Origin: Mycobacterium sp. Z3061
GTDB lineage: Bacteria > Actinomycetota > Actinomycetes > Mycobacteriales > Mycobacteriaceae
NCBI RefSeq assembly: GCF_031583025.1
Contig: NZ_CP134062.1
Span: 3,348,001 to 3,412,000, forward strand
DNA length: 64,000 bases
Direction: 5' to 3'
Shown: positions 9,053 through 17,264 of the stretch, in pieces
How positions within the stretch are numbered: the first letter of the stretch is position 1
How the letters are laid out: each line of letters begins with the position of its first letter
Made by a program: the position numbers and the translations under genes
Notes under the pieces: generated by a model
What the model saw: only the letters and a program-made list of their open reading frames with translations
Databases searched by the model: none
What the model was told of the DNA's origin: nothing

Positions 9053-9065
9053 CTGAGATTCTCAG
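9053..9065. promoter_or_regulatory. 13-bp palindrome CTGAGATTCTCAG in a divergent promoter region
   Basis: A perfect palindrome (CTGAGA-T-TCTCAG) lies between the divergent STAS gene and GAF-ANTAR regulator 4. The half-site CTGAGATT also occurs at 9013-9020. The TGAGA...TCTCA core recurs in a larger repeat upstream of the desaturase operon (12780-12803). It may be an operator; this is inference only. Confidence 0.3.
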
Positions 9066-9239
9066 GCAATATGACAGTACACCCGTACCGGGGCTGTGCG
9101 CTGCCGTCTGCCGTTTGGCGGTGAGGGCGGACGGTTGATCCGCTTAGGATGGGATTCAACTCGCGCCGGTTGCGCCCGAGTCGGATGCATGGTCACCGAG
9201 ATGGCGGGCGGCCAGCAGGATTCGAAGTAGGTACCGCCG

Positions 9240-10052
9240 ATGGTGGACGTCACCGAGGACCCCGATGGAGCGCCGGGGCTGAATAGGCTCACAGCCGATG
9301 AGGCAAATTTGCGTGCGTCCATCGGCAGCCTTGCGGGTCTCGTCGCGGATCATCGAGGCTTGCCCCAGTTGCTTGCGGAGGTGGCGTCCTTCGCTGTGGG
9401 CGCTATACCGGGGGCCGACGGTGCCGGGGTCGCCTTACTGAATGTCGACCGGGTGGACAACATAGTCGCGGCGTTGGCGGCCAGCGAACCCTTTGTCGCC
9501 GAGATCGACGAAATCCAATACGTGCTCCTCAACGAGGGGCCTTGCATCACGGCGGCCCGGGAGCGTCGAACGGTGCGCTCCGGTTCACTGGGCGGAGAGA
9601 AGATGTGGCCGCGCTTCGGTCCGCGGGTGGGCAGGTTAGGGGTGCATAGCGCCCTGTCGGTGCCACTGTTGCTACCCGATCGGGTGGTCGGGGCGATCAA
9701 CGTATATGCGTACGGGAAAGACGTTTTCGATGTCCACGCCGCCGAATTCGGGGAGCTGTTCGCCAAACCGGCGGCCGTGGCCGTCCATAACGCGCAGATC
9801 CTCTCGCACGCGGTTACTCTCTCCATCCAGTTGCAGGCGGCACTGTCCAGCCGTCCGGTGATCGATCAAGCGATCGGCATCATCCGAGGTCGAACCGGGC
9901 GCAGCGCCGAGGACGCGTTTACTCAGCTGCGGCTGATAAGCCAATCTGAACACCGGAAGTTGGCTGATGTGGCAAAGCGCATCGTCGATGAAGCCGTGCG
10001 CTGCGCTCGTAGCCGAGGCAGCGCGGATCCGGAAAGCACGGCCGCACCGTAA
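9240..10052 (+). CDS. GAF-ANTAR domain regulator 4
   Basis: A 270-residue protein starting at ATG 9240. The GAF domain (about 35-190) contains LLNEGPCITAARERR, GSLGGEKMWPRFGPRVGRLG and VHSALSVPLL. The ANTAR domain (about 205-260) contains PVIDQAIGIIRGRTGRSAED and DVAKRIVDEAVRCA. It is a close paralogue of the protein at 2257-3060. It is transcribed away from the STAS-ligase block and precedes the ribosome-hibernation-like gene by 368 bp. Expected role: RNA-binding antitermination or translational control triggered by a GAF-sensed signal; the target is unknown. Confidence 0.88.
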   Translation: MVDVTEDPDGAPGLNRLTADEANLRASIGSLAGLVADHRGLPQLLAEVASFAVGAIPGADGAGVALLNVDRVDNIVAALAASEPFVAEIDEIQYVLLNEGPCITAARERRTVRSGSLGGEKMWPRFGPRVGRLGVHSALSVPLLLPDRVVGAINVYAYGKDVFDVHAAEFGELFAKPAAVAVHNAQILSHAVTLSIQLQAALSSRPVIDQAIGIIRGRTGRSAEDAFTQLRLISQSEHRKLADVAKRIVDEAVRCARSRGSADPESTAAP

Positions 10053-10420
10053 CAAACCGGCAAGAATTAGCCAGACAATGCCACCGGCCAACCTTGAAAA
10101 GAGGCGTCGCTGACGCCGCAGTCGGCGTGGCCACCGCGCCACTACCCGAAACTCTTCGCGGTTCTGGGCCGCGCAGAGGGCATTTCCGGTAGAGCCTGTG
10201 AACTCAGCCGCTGGTGAACGATGTTTGACAGTGGTCGCTAAGGGGCGTTTACTGGAGCAATCTTGAGGATCCGGCCATTGCTGGATCTAATCTCAAAACC
10301 GCAACGAATCAATGGTTTTCATTGTTTTGCGGAATCGGATCGTGTCATCACCCGACAGTGACGTGCACGGTGACGAACCCGGGTGCCGATGCGCCCAATC
10401 GGCAGGCGAAGGAGACGACC
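10053..10420. other. Gene-free stretch
   Basis: About 370 bases with no supported gene between GAF-ANTAR regulator 4 and the hibernation-factor-like gene. It must hold the latter's promoter. No clear sigma-factor consensus, DosR-type box or long hairpin was recognised. Confidence 0.45.
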
Positions 10421-10798
10421 ATGGTGTATTCGGCCGACGAACGGCGAGATACATTCGGAGAGAACGTGCTTCACGTTGGTGCTGGGTTCAAAGCGAAAGA
10501 GCACCCGCACATATTGGAGACGCTGTCGACGCTCGGTCCGCACCTGTTGGGACGGTGGGACGCCGGGGACATCGATGTGGAAGTCTCGTTGCAGGATCGT
10601 GGCGGCAAAGAACAGCGCGTCACTTTGCGCACGAGCCTTCCGGGACGTCCACCGCTGATTGCGGTCGCCGAGAATCCAGATATCACCCACGCTTTGACTG
10701 AGGCAAAGCGGGAGTTGATCCGGCAGCTTGAACATCAGAAATCGGGGGACAACCCCATGAGCGGCCGCCGGCGCAGCAGCGCGACGATTCGTCATTAG
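10421..10798 (+). CDS. Ribosome hibernation factor (HPF/YfiA, S30AE family)-like short protein
   Basis: A 125-residue protein from ATG 10421 with a good SD (GAAGGAG). Its core shows the S30AE pattern: VLHVGAGFKAKEHPHILETL, then WDAGDIDVEVSLQDRGGKEQ and TLRTSLPGRPPLIAVAENPD, followed by an amphipathic helix (ALTEAKRELIRQLEHQKSG). It lacks the C-terminal dimerisation domain of long-form HPF and ends with an Arg/Ser tail (GRRRSSATIRH). Proteins of this kind bind the 30S subunit in stationary phase or hypoxia. Its place beside GAF-ANTAR and STAS regulators fits a stress-response island. The family call is by pattern; similarity looks moderate. Confidence 0.65.
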   Translation: MVYSADERRDTFGENVLHVGAGFKAKEHPHILETLSTLGPHLLGRWDAGDIDVEVSLQDRGGKEQRVTLRTSLPGRPPLIAVAENPDITHALTEAKRELIRQLEHQKSGDNPMSGRRRSSATIRH

Positions 10799-11119
10799 GC
10801 AACTTCGCTGTACCACGGAACCCGATTGCTAAGGCGTGCAACAAATCAACGGCTCGCTTCCGCGGGCAGACAGGCAGACGATCATTTCACACATCATCGA
10901 ACCGAGAGTTGTCGGCAACCGTGCTATGACGGGCACGTCGACGCCAACAGTTATCGACCGTCCTTACTTGACCTGCCGCGAAGTTGTCCTCGCGGGTATG
11001 CGCCGCTCAGCGAGAGTGAGCCGTGACGCGGGGCGCAAGGCGAAGGATGCAGCAGAGTCGAGTTGGGAATCCGAAGGCGGGGCAATCGGCCAGGGGAAGG
11101 TGGCGACGCGACGACCCAC
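10799..11119. other. Gene-free stretch between convergent genes
   Basis: About 320 bases between two converging genes. A plus-strand open frame covering most of it (10836-11174) runs into the desaturase 3' end and has no domain signature, so it was not called. No strong terminator hairpin was identified. Confidence 0.45.
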
Positions 11120-12406
11120 TCAGCTGGTCGATTCGGCCGCCTGCCAACGACTCGCAGCGACGCGGCGCGGCTGATTCACTCCGCGTCGTTGAGCGAGTCC
11201 GTTCTTGCGATTGCGGATTGCGTTAGCCAGTCCGTATCTGCCTCCGATTGAGTTGGCGAGCAGACCGGATCCCGGCATGACAGTGCCAAACCTTTTTTCG
11301 GAGGCCGTTTCCGGGGCGTCATCGGACGTGGCACGCAGGAATCGATCTGGTAGAGCCAGTTTGGCGATTGTACGCAGGGTCAGTATGTATTGGCGCACAA
11401 GTGAGCCAGTGGTGTACGGCAGGTCGTAACTGGCGCACACCGCCTGTACCCGCTCGGCGATCTGCGCGTAGCGGTTACTGGGCAGGTCCGGGTAGAGGTG
11501 GTGTTCAATCTGGTAGCAGAGGTTTCCGCTCATGAACGCCATTACCCGTCCGGCACGAAAGTTGGCGCTTCCCAACATTTGTCGCAGGTACCAATGCGGC
11601 TTGGTTTCACCTTCGAGCACATCGGGAGTGAACTTCTCGGCTCCGTCCGCGAAGTGGCCGCAGCAGATGACGGCATATGCCCACAGATTTCTCAGCAGAT
11701 TGGCCACCGCGTTGGCAAACAGGATTCGCCGCCAGCGCCGTCCGCCGAGCGTGGGCAGGAACAGGTAGTCTTTTCCGGCCTGGCGGGCAATCTTTCGGCG
11801 CAGACCTCGGGTTTGAGCGGACTTCTCGGCGTCGGTTCCGCAGCGGTCCTGTTCGGAGTACAGATCGTGCAGCGCGATACCCCATTCAAAAGTGGCCGCC
11901 AACAACAGATGTCGCAGCGGCTGCAGCAGATTGCCGGGCTTCCACTCCTGGTCGCGGGTGACCCGCAGCACACCGTACCCGAGGTCCTCGTCGACACCGA
12001 CGACGTTGGTGAAGACGTGATGTCGATAGTTGTGGGAGTACCGCCACTGCGCAGACGGACCAACCATGTCCCACTCCCATGTGGTGGAGTGGATCTCAGG
12101 GTCGTTCATCCAATCCCACTGGCCGTGGCCGATGTTGTGGGCCAATTCCATGTTCTCGACGCTCTTGGCCACTGCTAGGGCGATTGTCCCGAGAACCCAG
12201 CCGGTTCTGGTACGGGTGCCTCCGATGACCACCCGCGCGGCAAGGTCGAGGCAGCGTTGGAAGGCGATGGCGCGTCGGATGTACAACGTGTCGCTGGCGC
12301 CACGTGCATCCTCGAAGTCACGGCGGATCGTGTCCAACTCGACGCCAAGTGCCTCTAGGTCTGCGGCACTCAGATGGGCGTATTCGGCAACGTCTGCGAT
12401 GGCCAT
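11120..12406 (-). CDS. desA3: DesA3-like membrane fatty-acid (acyl-CoA) desaturase
   Basis: A 428-residue desaturase with the three His boxes of membrane di-iron desaturases: HNIGHGQWDW (HxxxH type), YSHNYRHHVF (HxxHH) and NLCYQIEHHLYPDLPSNRYA. The text from ENMELAHN through IHSTTWEWDM and the region GHFADGAEKFT / RQMLGSANFRAG match my memory of M. tuberculosis Rv3229c (DesA3, stearoyl-CoA delta-9 desaturase, 427 residues). It inserts a double bond into acyl-CoA at the membrane; an oxidoreductase partner normally supplies electrons but none is adjacent. Its ATG overlaps the stop of the upstream small gene (TGATG). The symbol is by similarity; a paralogue is possible. Confidence 0.85.
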   Translation of the reverse strand: MAIADVAEYAHLSAADLEALGVELDTIRRDFEDARGASDTLYIRRAIAFQRCLDLAARVVIGGTRTRTGWVLGTIALAVAKSVENMELAHNIGHGQWDWMNDPEIHSTTWEWDMVGPSAQWRYSHNYRHHVFTNVVGVDEDLGYGVLRVTRDQEWKPGNLLQPLRHLLLAATFEWGIALHDLYSEQDRCGTDAEKSAQTRGLRRKIARQAGKDYLFLPTLGGRRWRRILFANAVANLLRNLWAYAVICCGHFADGAEKFTPDVLEGETKPHWYLRQMLGSANFRAGRVMAFMSGNLCYQIEHHLYPDLPSNRYAQIAERVQAVCASYDLPYTTGSLVRQYILTLRTIAKLALPDRFLRATSDDAPETASEKRFGTVMPGSGLLANSIGGRYGLANAIRNRKNGLAQRRGVNQPRRVAASRWQAAESTS

Positions 12407-12636
12407 CAGTGCGTCACCAACTCGTCGGCTGCGGACGCTACACCAGGGGGGTTGGTCTCAATCGGTTGGATGGAAATGAAGCCTCCTACGTGGCGACCCT
12501 GGAAACAGTGGAAGGGGCGGGTCGCGACCAAAATTGCTGTCGCCCCGATCCCGGCCCGTTGACCACTCATCGGTGACGTCGATATTCGAACGTACGTGGC
12601 GTGCTGGACGATGACAGTCCAATTTGCGGCAGGCAT
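12406..12636 (-). CDS. Unknown 76-residue protein translationally coupled to the desaturase
   Basis: This gene begins at ATG 12636 with an SD-like GGAAG eight bases upstream and ends with a TGA that overlaps the desaturase ATG as TGATG. That junction is a strong sign that both are read from one mRNA. The peptide (MPAANWTVIVQHATYVRIST ... RPFHCFQGRHVGGFISIQ ... ELVTH) has no signal peptide or membrane segment. I do not recognise the family. It might be a small accessory protein of the desaturase, but that is inferred only from linkage. Confidence 0.6.
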   Translation of the reverse strand: MPAANWTVIVQHATYVRISTSPMSGQRAGIGATAILVATRPFHCFQGRHVGGFISIQPIETNPPGVASAADELVTH

Positions 12637-12659
12637 GGTGCACTTCCTGCATGAATAAC

Positions 12660-12803
12660 GCCGGGCTTGCCCGGCTGTGAGCGAACTGCTCTCACCCTGT
12701 CGCTAGTGGGACAAAGTGTTCCGGGCTGGCTGGACTGTCAACCGACGCTAACTTTACGCGTTCTGCGGCACGGACACGGCAGGTGAGAGGTTGTTCTCAC
12801 CTG
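12660..12803. promoter_or_regulatory. Cluster of inverted repeats upstream of the desaturase operon
   Basis: Three dyads lie within 145 bp upstream of the small gene and desaturase. They are GCCGGGC-TT-GCCCGGC (12660-12675), GTGAG...CTCAC (about 12676-12694), and a perfect 9-bp pair CAGGTGAGA / TCTCACCTG with a six-base spacer (12780-12803). The last two share the GTGAG/CTCAC core, which suggests binding sites for one dimeric repressor. The regulator is unknown. Confidence 0.4.
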
Positions 12804-12924
12804 GGTTAGCTCTATTCAGATGGTGGGTATGCGAGGGCCTCAAGGCCCCAATCACCGTGCTCGCAGCTCCGTGTGAGGGCCTGCTCTGCCGAGATCTCGC
12901 GGCACAGATCGTGCCTACTGTTGG

Positions 12925-12972
12925 CGACGGTTGAAAGTCCGGCCACTCGCGACGGTTGAAAAGTAGGCCACC
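12925..12972 (+). repeat. IS21-type terminal repeats
   Basis: Two near-identical copies lie in direct orientation: CGACGGTTGAAAGTCCGGCC (12925-12944) and CGACGGTTGAAAAGTAGGCC (12950-12969), each followed by AC. Multiple short repeats at the ends are typical of IS21 elements and serve as IstA transposase binding sites. Confidence 0.7.
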
Positions 12973-12988
12973 CAATCAGATTGGATGG

Positions 12989-13323
12989 GTGATCTCCTTC
13001 GAAGACTGGGCGTTTGATCCGGCATCTTCACCGCAGCGAGGGTTTGTCGCAGCGGGCTATTGCACGCCAGCTCGGCATCGCGCGTGACACGTGGCCGGGG
13101 CGTTGGCCAGCGAGGGTCCACCGAAGTACGAGCGGGCCTCGACGCCGTCGGGGATCAGCGAGGTGGAGCCGCGGATCCGGGCGTTGTTGTCGGCCTACCC
13201 GCAGATGCCGGCGACGGTGCTCGCCGAGCGGGTTGGGTGGACGGGGTCGATCTCGTGGTTTCGAGAGCGGGTCCGAGCGATCGGTCCGGGGTATCTGCCC
13301 GCCGATCCGGTTGATCGCCTCGA
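12989..13323 (+). pseudogene. istA: IstA transposase N-terminal remnant, two frameshifts
   Basis: The original start is GTG 12989 (VISFEDWA...). An extra T at 13013-13015 shifts the frame into IRHLHRSEGLSQRAIARQLG, the helix-turn-helix of IS21 IstA. A lost base near 13090 restores the first frame with ALASEGPPKYERASTPSG and EVEPRIRALLSAYPQMPATV. The intact family continues past VDRL into the DDE catalytic core, which is absent. The gene is dead by truncation and frameshift. Confidence 0.75.
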
Positions 13324-13804
13324 CCATTCACCGTGGACAGCAATGACCCGGACTGGGCCGGCCAATTGCGCACCGTGGCAGGAGATTTTCGGCGATTGGC
13401 GCTCGCGCATCCGAACGTGGTGCCGTTGCTCGTCACCCGGCCCCTCGTCACTCCACGAGGCCAGCGGCCCCCTGGGATGCTGCGACCGCTCGAAGACGTG
13501 CTTTTCGCTGCTCACGTCTGCCGGCTTCGCCGGCGAGGATGCCCTACACATCTACCGGGTGCTGTTTGGCTACCTGAATGGCCACATCCTCAACGAGTTA
13601 CAAGAGGTCGTCGAGCGACCCGAGGAAATTGACGATGTACTACGGCTCGGTCTGCACCGACTTGCAATTACCGAATTTCCGCAACTACGTGCGCTGGCAC
13701 CCGTCTTGGCATCCTACGACGGCGCCGCCGAACTGGACCGCTTCCTGAATCTGTTGCTTCCTGGCATCTCTGCCACCCTCGCAATCAGTCACCACGGCCC
13801 ATAA
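13324..13804 (+). pseudogene. TetR-family regulator remnant (C-terminal ligand domain only, frameshifted)
   Basis: Directly after the IS remnant, one frame reads SNDPDWAGQLRTVAGDFRRL and HPNVVPLLVTRPL. Near 13507 an extra T moves the reading to LLTSAGFAGEDALHIYRVLF and GYLNGHILNELQEV, then LLPGISATLA and the stop. These are the C-terminal helices of TetR proteins related to the tetracycline-repressor C-terminal domain. The DNA-binding N-terminus is missing, replaced by the IS21 end. The simplest reading is IS insertion or deletion followed by decay. Confidence 0.7.
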
Positions 13805-13975
13805 ACGCACATCGTTGGCCCGGCACAATGCGCCGACGTAGTCCTACGTTCGCGAGTGGTCGCGTCTCCGTCTGTGGGTGGATCTCGGCGAAGCAGCGTC
13901 AGATTCCGAACCGTGCGGATCCGGCTGCCGGCCGATCGCGCCCGTCGCCCCGCACTGAGCCGGCACGAACTGATT

Positions 13976-14180
13976 CTCCACCTCGAGGACATGGCGGGTG
14001 GTCTTGATAACCGTGTCGAGATTGAGGCTCATCGAATCAACACCGAGCCGGACCGGGAACTCGGCCATGTCCGGGTAATCCGAAGGCGCTTGCACACAGC
14101 CCCTAGTGAATTCTATTGCGACGGCATCCCTCGACCGCCAGGCGGATCATCTGCTTGCTCCCCTCGTCGCGTTCGCGAAA
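13976..14180 (-). pseudogene. ppsA: Phosphoenolpyruvate synthase, decayed C-terminal remnant
   Basis: On the minus strand, 14174-14110 reads ERDEGSKQMIRLAVEGCRRN. After a frameshift near 14100 the text continues CVQAPSDYPDMAEFPVRLGV then DSMSLNLDTVIKTTRHVLEV. This matches the C-terminus of PEP synthase / PEP-utilising TIM barrels (the GxCGQAPSDYPEFAEFLVELG-type segment with the catalytic Cys). Upstream (14181-14260) only scattered family-like codons remain. No mobile-domain or ATP-grasp part is present. The remnant cannot encode an active enzyme. Confidence 0.65.
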
Positions 14181-14392
14181 CGTGCTTGGGCCGGGTAATT
14201 CTGACAGTTCATCGTGTACACGCTCGCGGTGTTCAATTGCCGGACTGTCCGCGAGGTCAGCTGAACTATCAGCCAATCATCCGCCGCCGTCCGCCTATGG
14301 CATCACCTGGCGAATGGCGCCTGAGACAATGACATGCGTATGAGCGGTCGGCGGGTCTGGCTAGGACAAACGACGCAGCCGGTCGGCGAAAA

Positions 14393-14551
14393 TCAGCGCA
14401 CCCTCTCGGGGATCGAGTTCAGCGCATGAAGTACGTGTACTGCAAGCTCGCGGGCTGCGGCCTCGTCAAGGGAGGAATTCGCTTTCAATGTCTCTTCGAC
14501 GAGGTCTAGGCGAATTTGGTAGGGCGAGCGAAGTGGTGATTTAGTTGGCAC
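14393..14551 (-). CDS. Small conserved actinobacterial protein (DUF6307-like), 52 residues
   Basis: The start is GTG 14551, placed after an AGGA SD. The protein reads PTKSPLRSPYQIRLDLVEET ... DEAAARELAVHVLHALNSIP and ends PERVR. The pattern S-P-Y-x-x-R-L-x-L-V, then N-S-x-L-D-E-x-x-A, then H-A-L-x-x-I-P-E resembles, from memory, the short mycobacterial proteins grouped as DUF6307. It is predicted to be helical, soluble and without a known function. A GTG at 14581 would add ten residues but has no SD. Confidence 0.6.
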   Translation of the reverse strand: MPTKSPLRSPYQIRLDLVEETLKANSSLDEAAARELAVHVLHALNSIPERVR

Positions 14552-15027
14552 GGTTTTTCCTATTCCGCCGAGTGCAGTCACTCACAGAAATTGCTCGACA
14601 CAGACCATGGTACTACTTTTGAAGTTCGACGCATCCCCGGACATCGCCGCTTCGGCGATCGGCTTGTGCGAGCGCCGGTTGCAGAACACGCTGATCCGGT
14701 TCCGTCTCAAGTAGTTTCGCGTTTTGTCGGCGGTCGGCGGTCGGCCTGAGGCGTGAGTACCGCTGTGTCCGCGAGCACCGTGATAAGTGACTAGCAGAAA
14801 GGGCGCCGACTCGAAGTTCTGCAGCACGATTGATTCACCGCACTCATCGGCCCGTTGGGGCTCAGACCCATTGGTAGGGGCGGCATCTGACCGCATCGCG
14901 GTGGTATCGACAGCGACTTCATGTCCGTGCTCGGGGCGGCCAGCCCCGGACGGCCGCCTCGCTGCCCCGAACATCTTCGCCTACCATCCTTTCGCTACTC
15001 AAGGTAGCGCAATAAGGTGGACAGGTG
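14552..15027. other. Gene-free stretch before the molybdopterin oxidoreductase
   Basis: A minus-strand frame of 130 codons (14582-14974) exists but has weak codon-position bias, no SD and no recognisable domain, so it is not called. A short direct triplication of CGGTCGG-type sequence occurs near 14727-14745. The oxidoreductase promoter should lie at the right end. Confidence 0.4.
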
Positions 15028-17223
15028 ATGAGCCCCGAAGACGGCAGGTACCTACATACCTGTCCCTTGTGTGAAGCCATGTGCGGCTTGGAGATTCGCG
15101 TCCAGGACGGCAAAGTCGCGGGCATCCGCGGCAATCGGGACGACGTCTGGAGCCACGGGCACATCTGCCCCAAGGGAGCCGCCCTGGCCGGCTTGCACGA
15201 CGACCCGGACCGGATTCGGCAACCGCTTGTCAAGATCGAGGGGCGCTGGCAGGAGGTCAGTTGGGATGCGGCGTTTCGGCGCTGCACCGAACTGCTGACG
15301 CCGGTGATCCGTAAGTACGGAATCGGCGCGGTCACGGCATACACCGGTAACCCGCTGGCCCATTCCTTTTCTCTGGCCCGTTATGCGGGGGTGCTGCTGG
15401 GCATGTCGGGCATACCGGTCACCTATTCGCCCGGCACGGTCGACCAGTGGCCGAAAAACCTGTCGTCGCACCTGATGTACGGCGGCTGGTGGAACTTCCC
15501 GGTACCCGACATCGAACGCACCGACCTGCTGGTCATCATGGGCGCCAACCCGGCGGCATCGCAGGGCTCACTGCTCGCGGCGCCGAACGTGATGGGCCTG
15601 ATCGACGCGATCGGGAAGCGCGGCAAGGTGATCGTGATCGATCCCGTTCGCACCCGTACCGCCGAGCACGCTGACGAGTGGTTGCCGATCGTGCCCGGCA
15701 CCGACGCGGCCCTGCTGCTGGCGGTGACCCATACCCTGTTCGCCGAAGACCTGGTGGCACCCGGGCCGCACGTCGCAGGCGTGGACACGATGCGCCGTGT
15801 CGCGGCGGAGTGGCCACCGAGCCGGGTGAGTGCTGTCACCGGCATCGACGAAGATCGCATTCGAGCGTTGGCCCGTGAACTGGCCGGCACCGCGAAATCG
15901 GTAGTGTACGGCCGCATCGGCCTGTGTAATCAGGAGTTCGGCAGTCTGGCCAGCTGGCTGGTCGACGTCGTCAACATTCTGATCGGGCACTTCGACACTC
16001 CCGGCGGCGCGATGTTCCCGCGGCCGGCCGCCTGGTCGATCACCACGCAACCCCTGCCCGGGCTGGAGGACGGCGCGCCGGAGTTCGGTCGTTGGCAGAC
16101 GCGGGTCCGGGGGGCCAAAGAAGTGCTCGGCCAGGTTCCGGTGTCCTGCATGGTCGAAGAGATCGCGACTCCGGGGGAGGGACAGCTCAAGGCGCTGATC
16201 ACCGTCGCCGGCAATCCGGTGCTTTCCTCGCCCGGCGGCGACAAGCTCGACGAGGCGTTGCCGATGCTGGAAGCGATGATCTCCGTTGACAATTGGCTCA
16301 ACGAAACCACCCGCCACGCCGATGTGATCCTGCCCGGCCTGTCACCCCTCGAGCAGCCGCACCACGATGACCTGGTGCTGCAGTTCGCGATTCGCAGCTT
16401 TGCCAACTATTCGGCACCGGTGTTCGACCCGGGTGAGCGGCCGCATGAATGGGAGATCCTGATCCGCCTCACCGGATTGTGCACCGGCACGCCGGCAGAG
16501 GACGTCGACGTCGGCGCGATCGACGACCTCTTCTTCGACTATCTCGCATTCACTCAGGGCCTCGACGGTGCGGTCATCCGCAAGCGCTACCAGCACGGCG
16601 GCCCGGAGCGGATGCTGGACCTGACCCTGCGCACCGGTCCTTTCGGTGATCGCTACGGCGAGAACCCGGGCGGGCTCACCCTGGACCTGTTGAAAGCCAA
16701 TCCGAACGGGATCGACTTCGGGCCGATGGTGCCGCAACTGCCCGGCATTCTCGGCACCGCCGACAAGAAGATCCGGCTTGCCCCGCAATACCTGCTCGAC
16801 GACCTTTCCCGACTGGCCGCCCGGCTGGAGCGCCCTGCCGAACCGCTGGTCCTGGTCAACCGGCGGCACCTGCGGTCAAACAACTCGTGGCTGCACAACG
16901 TGCCAGCGCTGATGAAGGGCAGGGATCGCTGCACCTTGCTCATGCATCCCGCGGACGCAGCCCGGTGCCGGGTCAACGACGAGGACATCGTCACAGTGAA
17001 GTCCGAGTCCGGCGAGATCAAGGTGCCGGTCGAGATCACCGAGGCGATCAAGCCCGGTGTGGTGTCGATGCCGCACGGCTGGGGTCACGACAGGCCGGGG
17101 ACCCGGTTGTCGGTGGCCAGCGGTGCGCCCGGCGCCAACACCAATGTGCTCTCACCACCCACCTGGATCGACGAGCCCTCGGGCAACGGCGTCCTCAACG
17201 GGATTCCGGTGACGGTCAGCTGA
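15028..17223 (+). CDS. Molybdopterin-dependent oxidoreductase (FdhF/BisC superfamily)
   Basis: A 731-residue cytosolic enzyme from ATG 15028 with SD AAGGTGG. The N-terminal [4Fe-4S] motif is complete: Cys12, Cys15 and Cys19 in HTCPLCEAMCGLEI, and Cys47 in GHICPKGAAL. Molybdopterin-domain features follow (TDLLVIMGANPAASQGS, VIVIDPVRTRTAEHAD, GRIGLCNQEFGSLASWLVDV), and the dinucleotide-binding C-terminus is at about 610-731 (LVNRRHLRSNNSWLHNVPAL). No Cys or Sec is evident at the usual metal-ligand position (YSPGTVDQWPK), so the ligand is unclear. It resembles the orphan M. tuberculosis Rv0197 type (from memory). There is no signal peptide and no adjacent partner subunit. Confidence 0.85.
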   Translation: MSPEDGRYLHTCPLCEAMCGLEIRVQDGKVAGIRGNRDDVWSHGHICPKGAALAGLHDDPDRIRQPLVKIEGRWQEVSWDAAFRRCTELLTPVIRKYGIGAVTAYTGNPLAHSFSLARYAGVLLGMSGIPVTYSPGTVDQWPKNLSSHLMYGGWWNFPVPDIERTDLLVIMGANPAASQGSLLAAPNVMGLIDAIGKRGKVIVIDPVRTRTAEHADEWLPIVPGTDAALLLAVTHTLFAEDLVAPGPHVAGVDTMRRVAAEWPPSRVSAVTGIDEDRIRALARELAGTAKSVVYGRIGLCNQEFGSLASWLVDVVNILIGHFDTPGGAMFPRPAAWSITTQPLPGLEDGAPEFGRWQTRVRGAKEVLGQVPVSCMVEEIATPGEGQLKALITVAGNPVLSSPGGDKLDEALPMLEAMISVDNWLNETTRHADVILPGLSPLEQPHHDDLVLQFAIRSFANYSAPVFDPGERPHEWEILIRLTGLCTGTPAEDVDVGAIDDLFFDYLAFTQGLDGAVIRKRYQHGGPERMLDLTLRTGPFGDRYGENPGGLTLDLLKANPNGIDFGPMVPQLPGILGTADKKIRLAPQYLLDDLSRLAARLERPAEPLVLVNRRHLRSNNSWLHNVPALMKGRDRCTLLMHPADAARCRVNDEDIVTVKSESGEIKVPVEITEAIKPGVVSMPHGWGHDRPGTRLSVASGAPGANTNVLSPPTWIDEPSGNGVLNGIPVTVS

Positions 17224-17264
17224 ACGCCGGCGCCCGAGACTGACCCGGGCTCACCGACGACTGG

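Larger units (their letters stand above)
12919..13323 (+). mobile_element. Truncated IS21-family insertion sequence (left end only)
   Basis: The left end of an IS21-like element is preserved: two terminal repeats, then the beginning of istA. The element stops abruptly near 13323, where sequence switches to a TetR remnant. No istB, no right terminus and no target duplication are seen, so it cannot move by itself. The left boundary at 12919 (TGTTGGCG...) is estimated. Confidence 0.7.

Noticed and set aside
10836-11174. Plus-strand 112-codon frame between the hibernation factor and the desaturase
   Set aside because: It overlaps the desaturase 3' end and has no domain support.
14582-14974. Minus-strand 130-codon frame next to the DUF6307-like gene
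   Set aside because: Weak codon bias, no SD and no recognisable domain, although its stop adjoins a GTG of the next frame.
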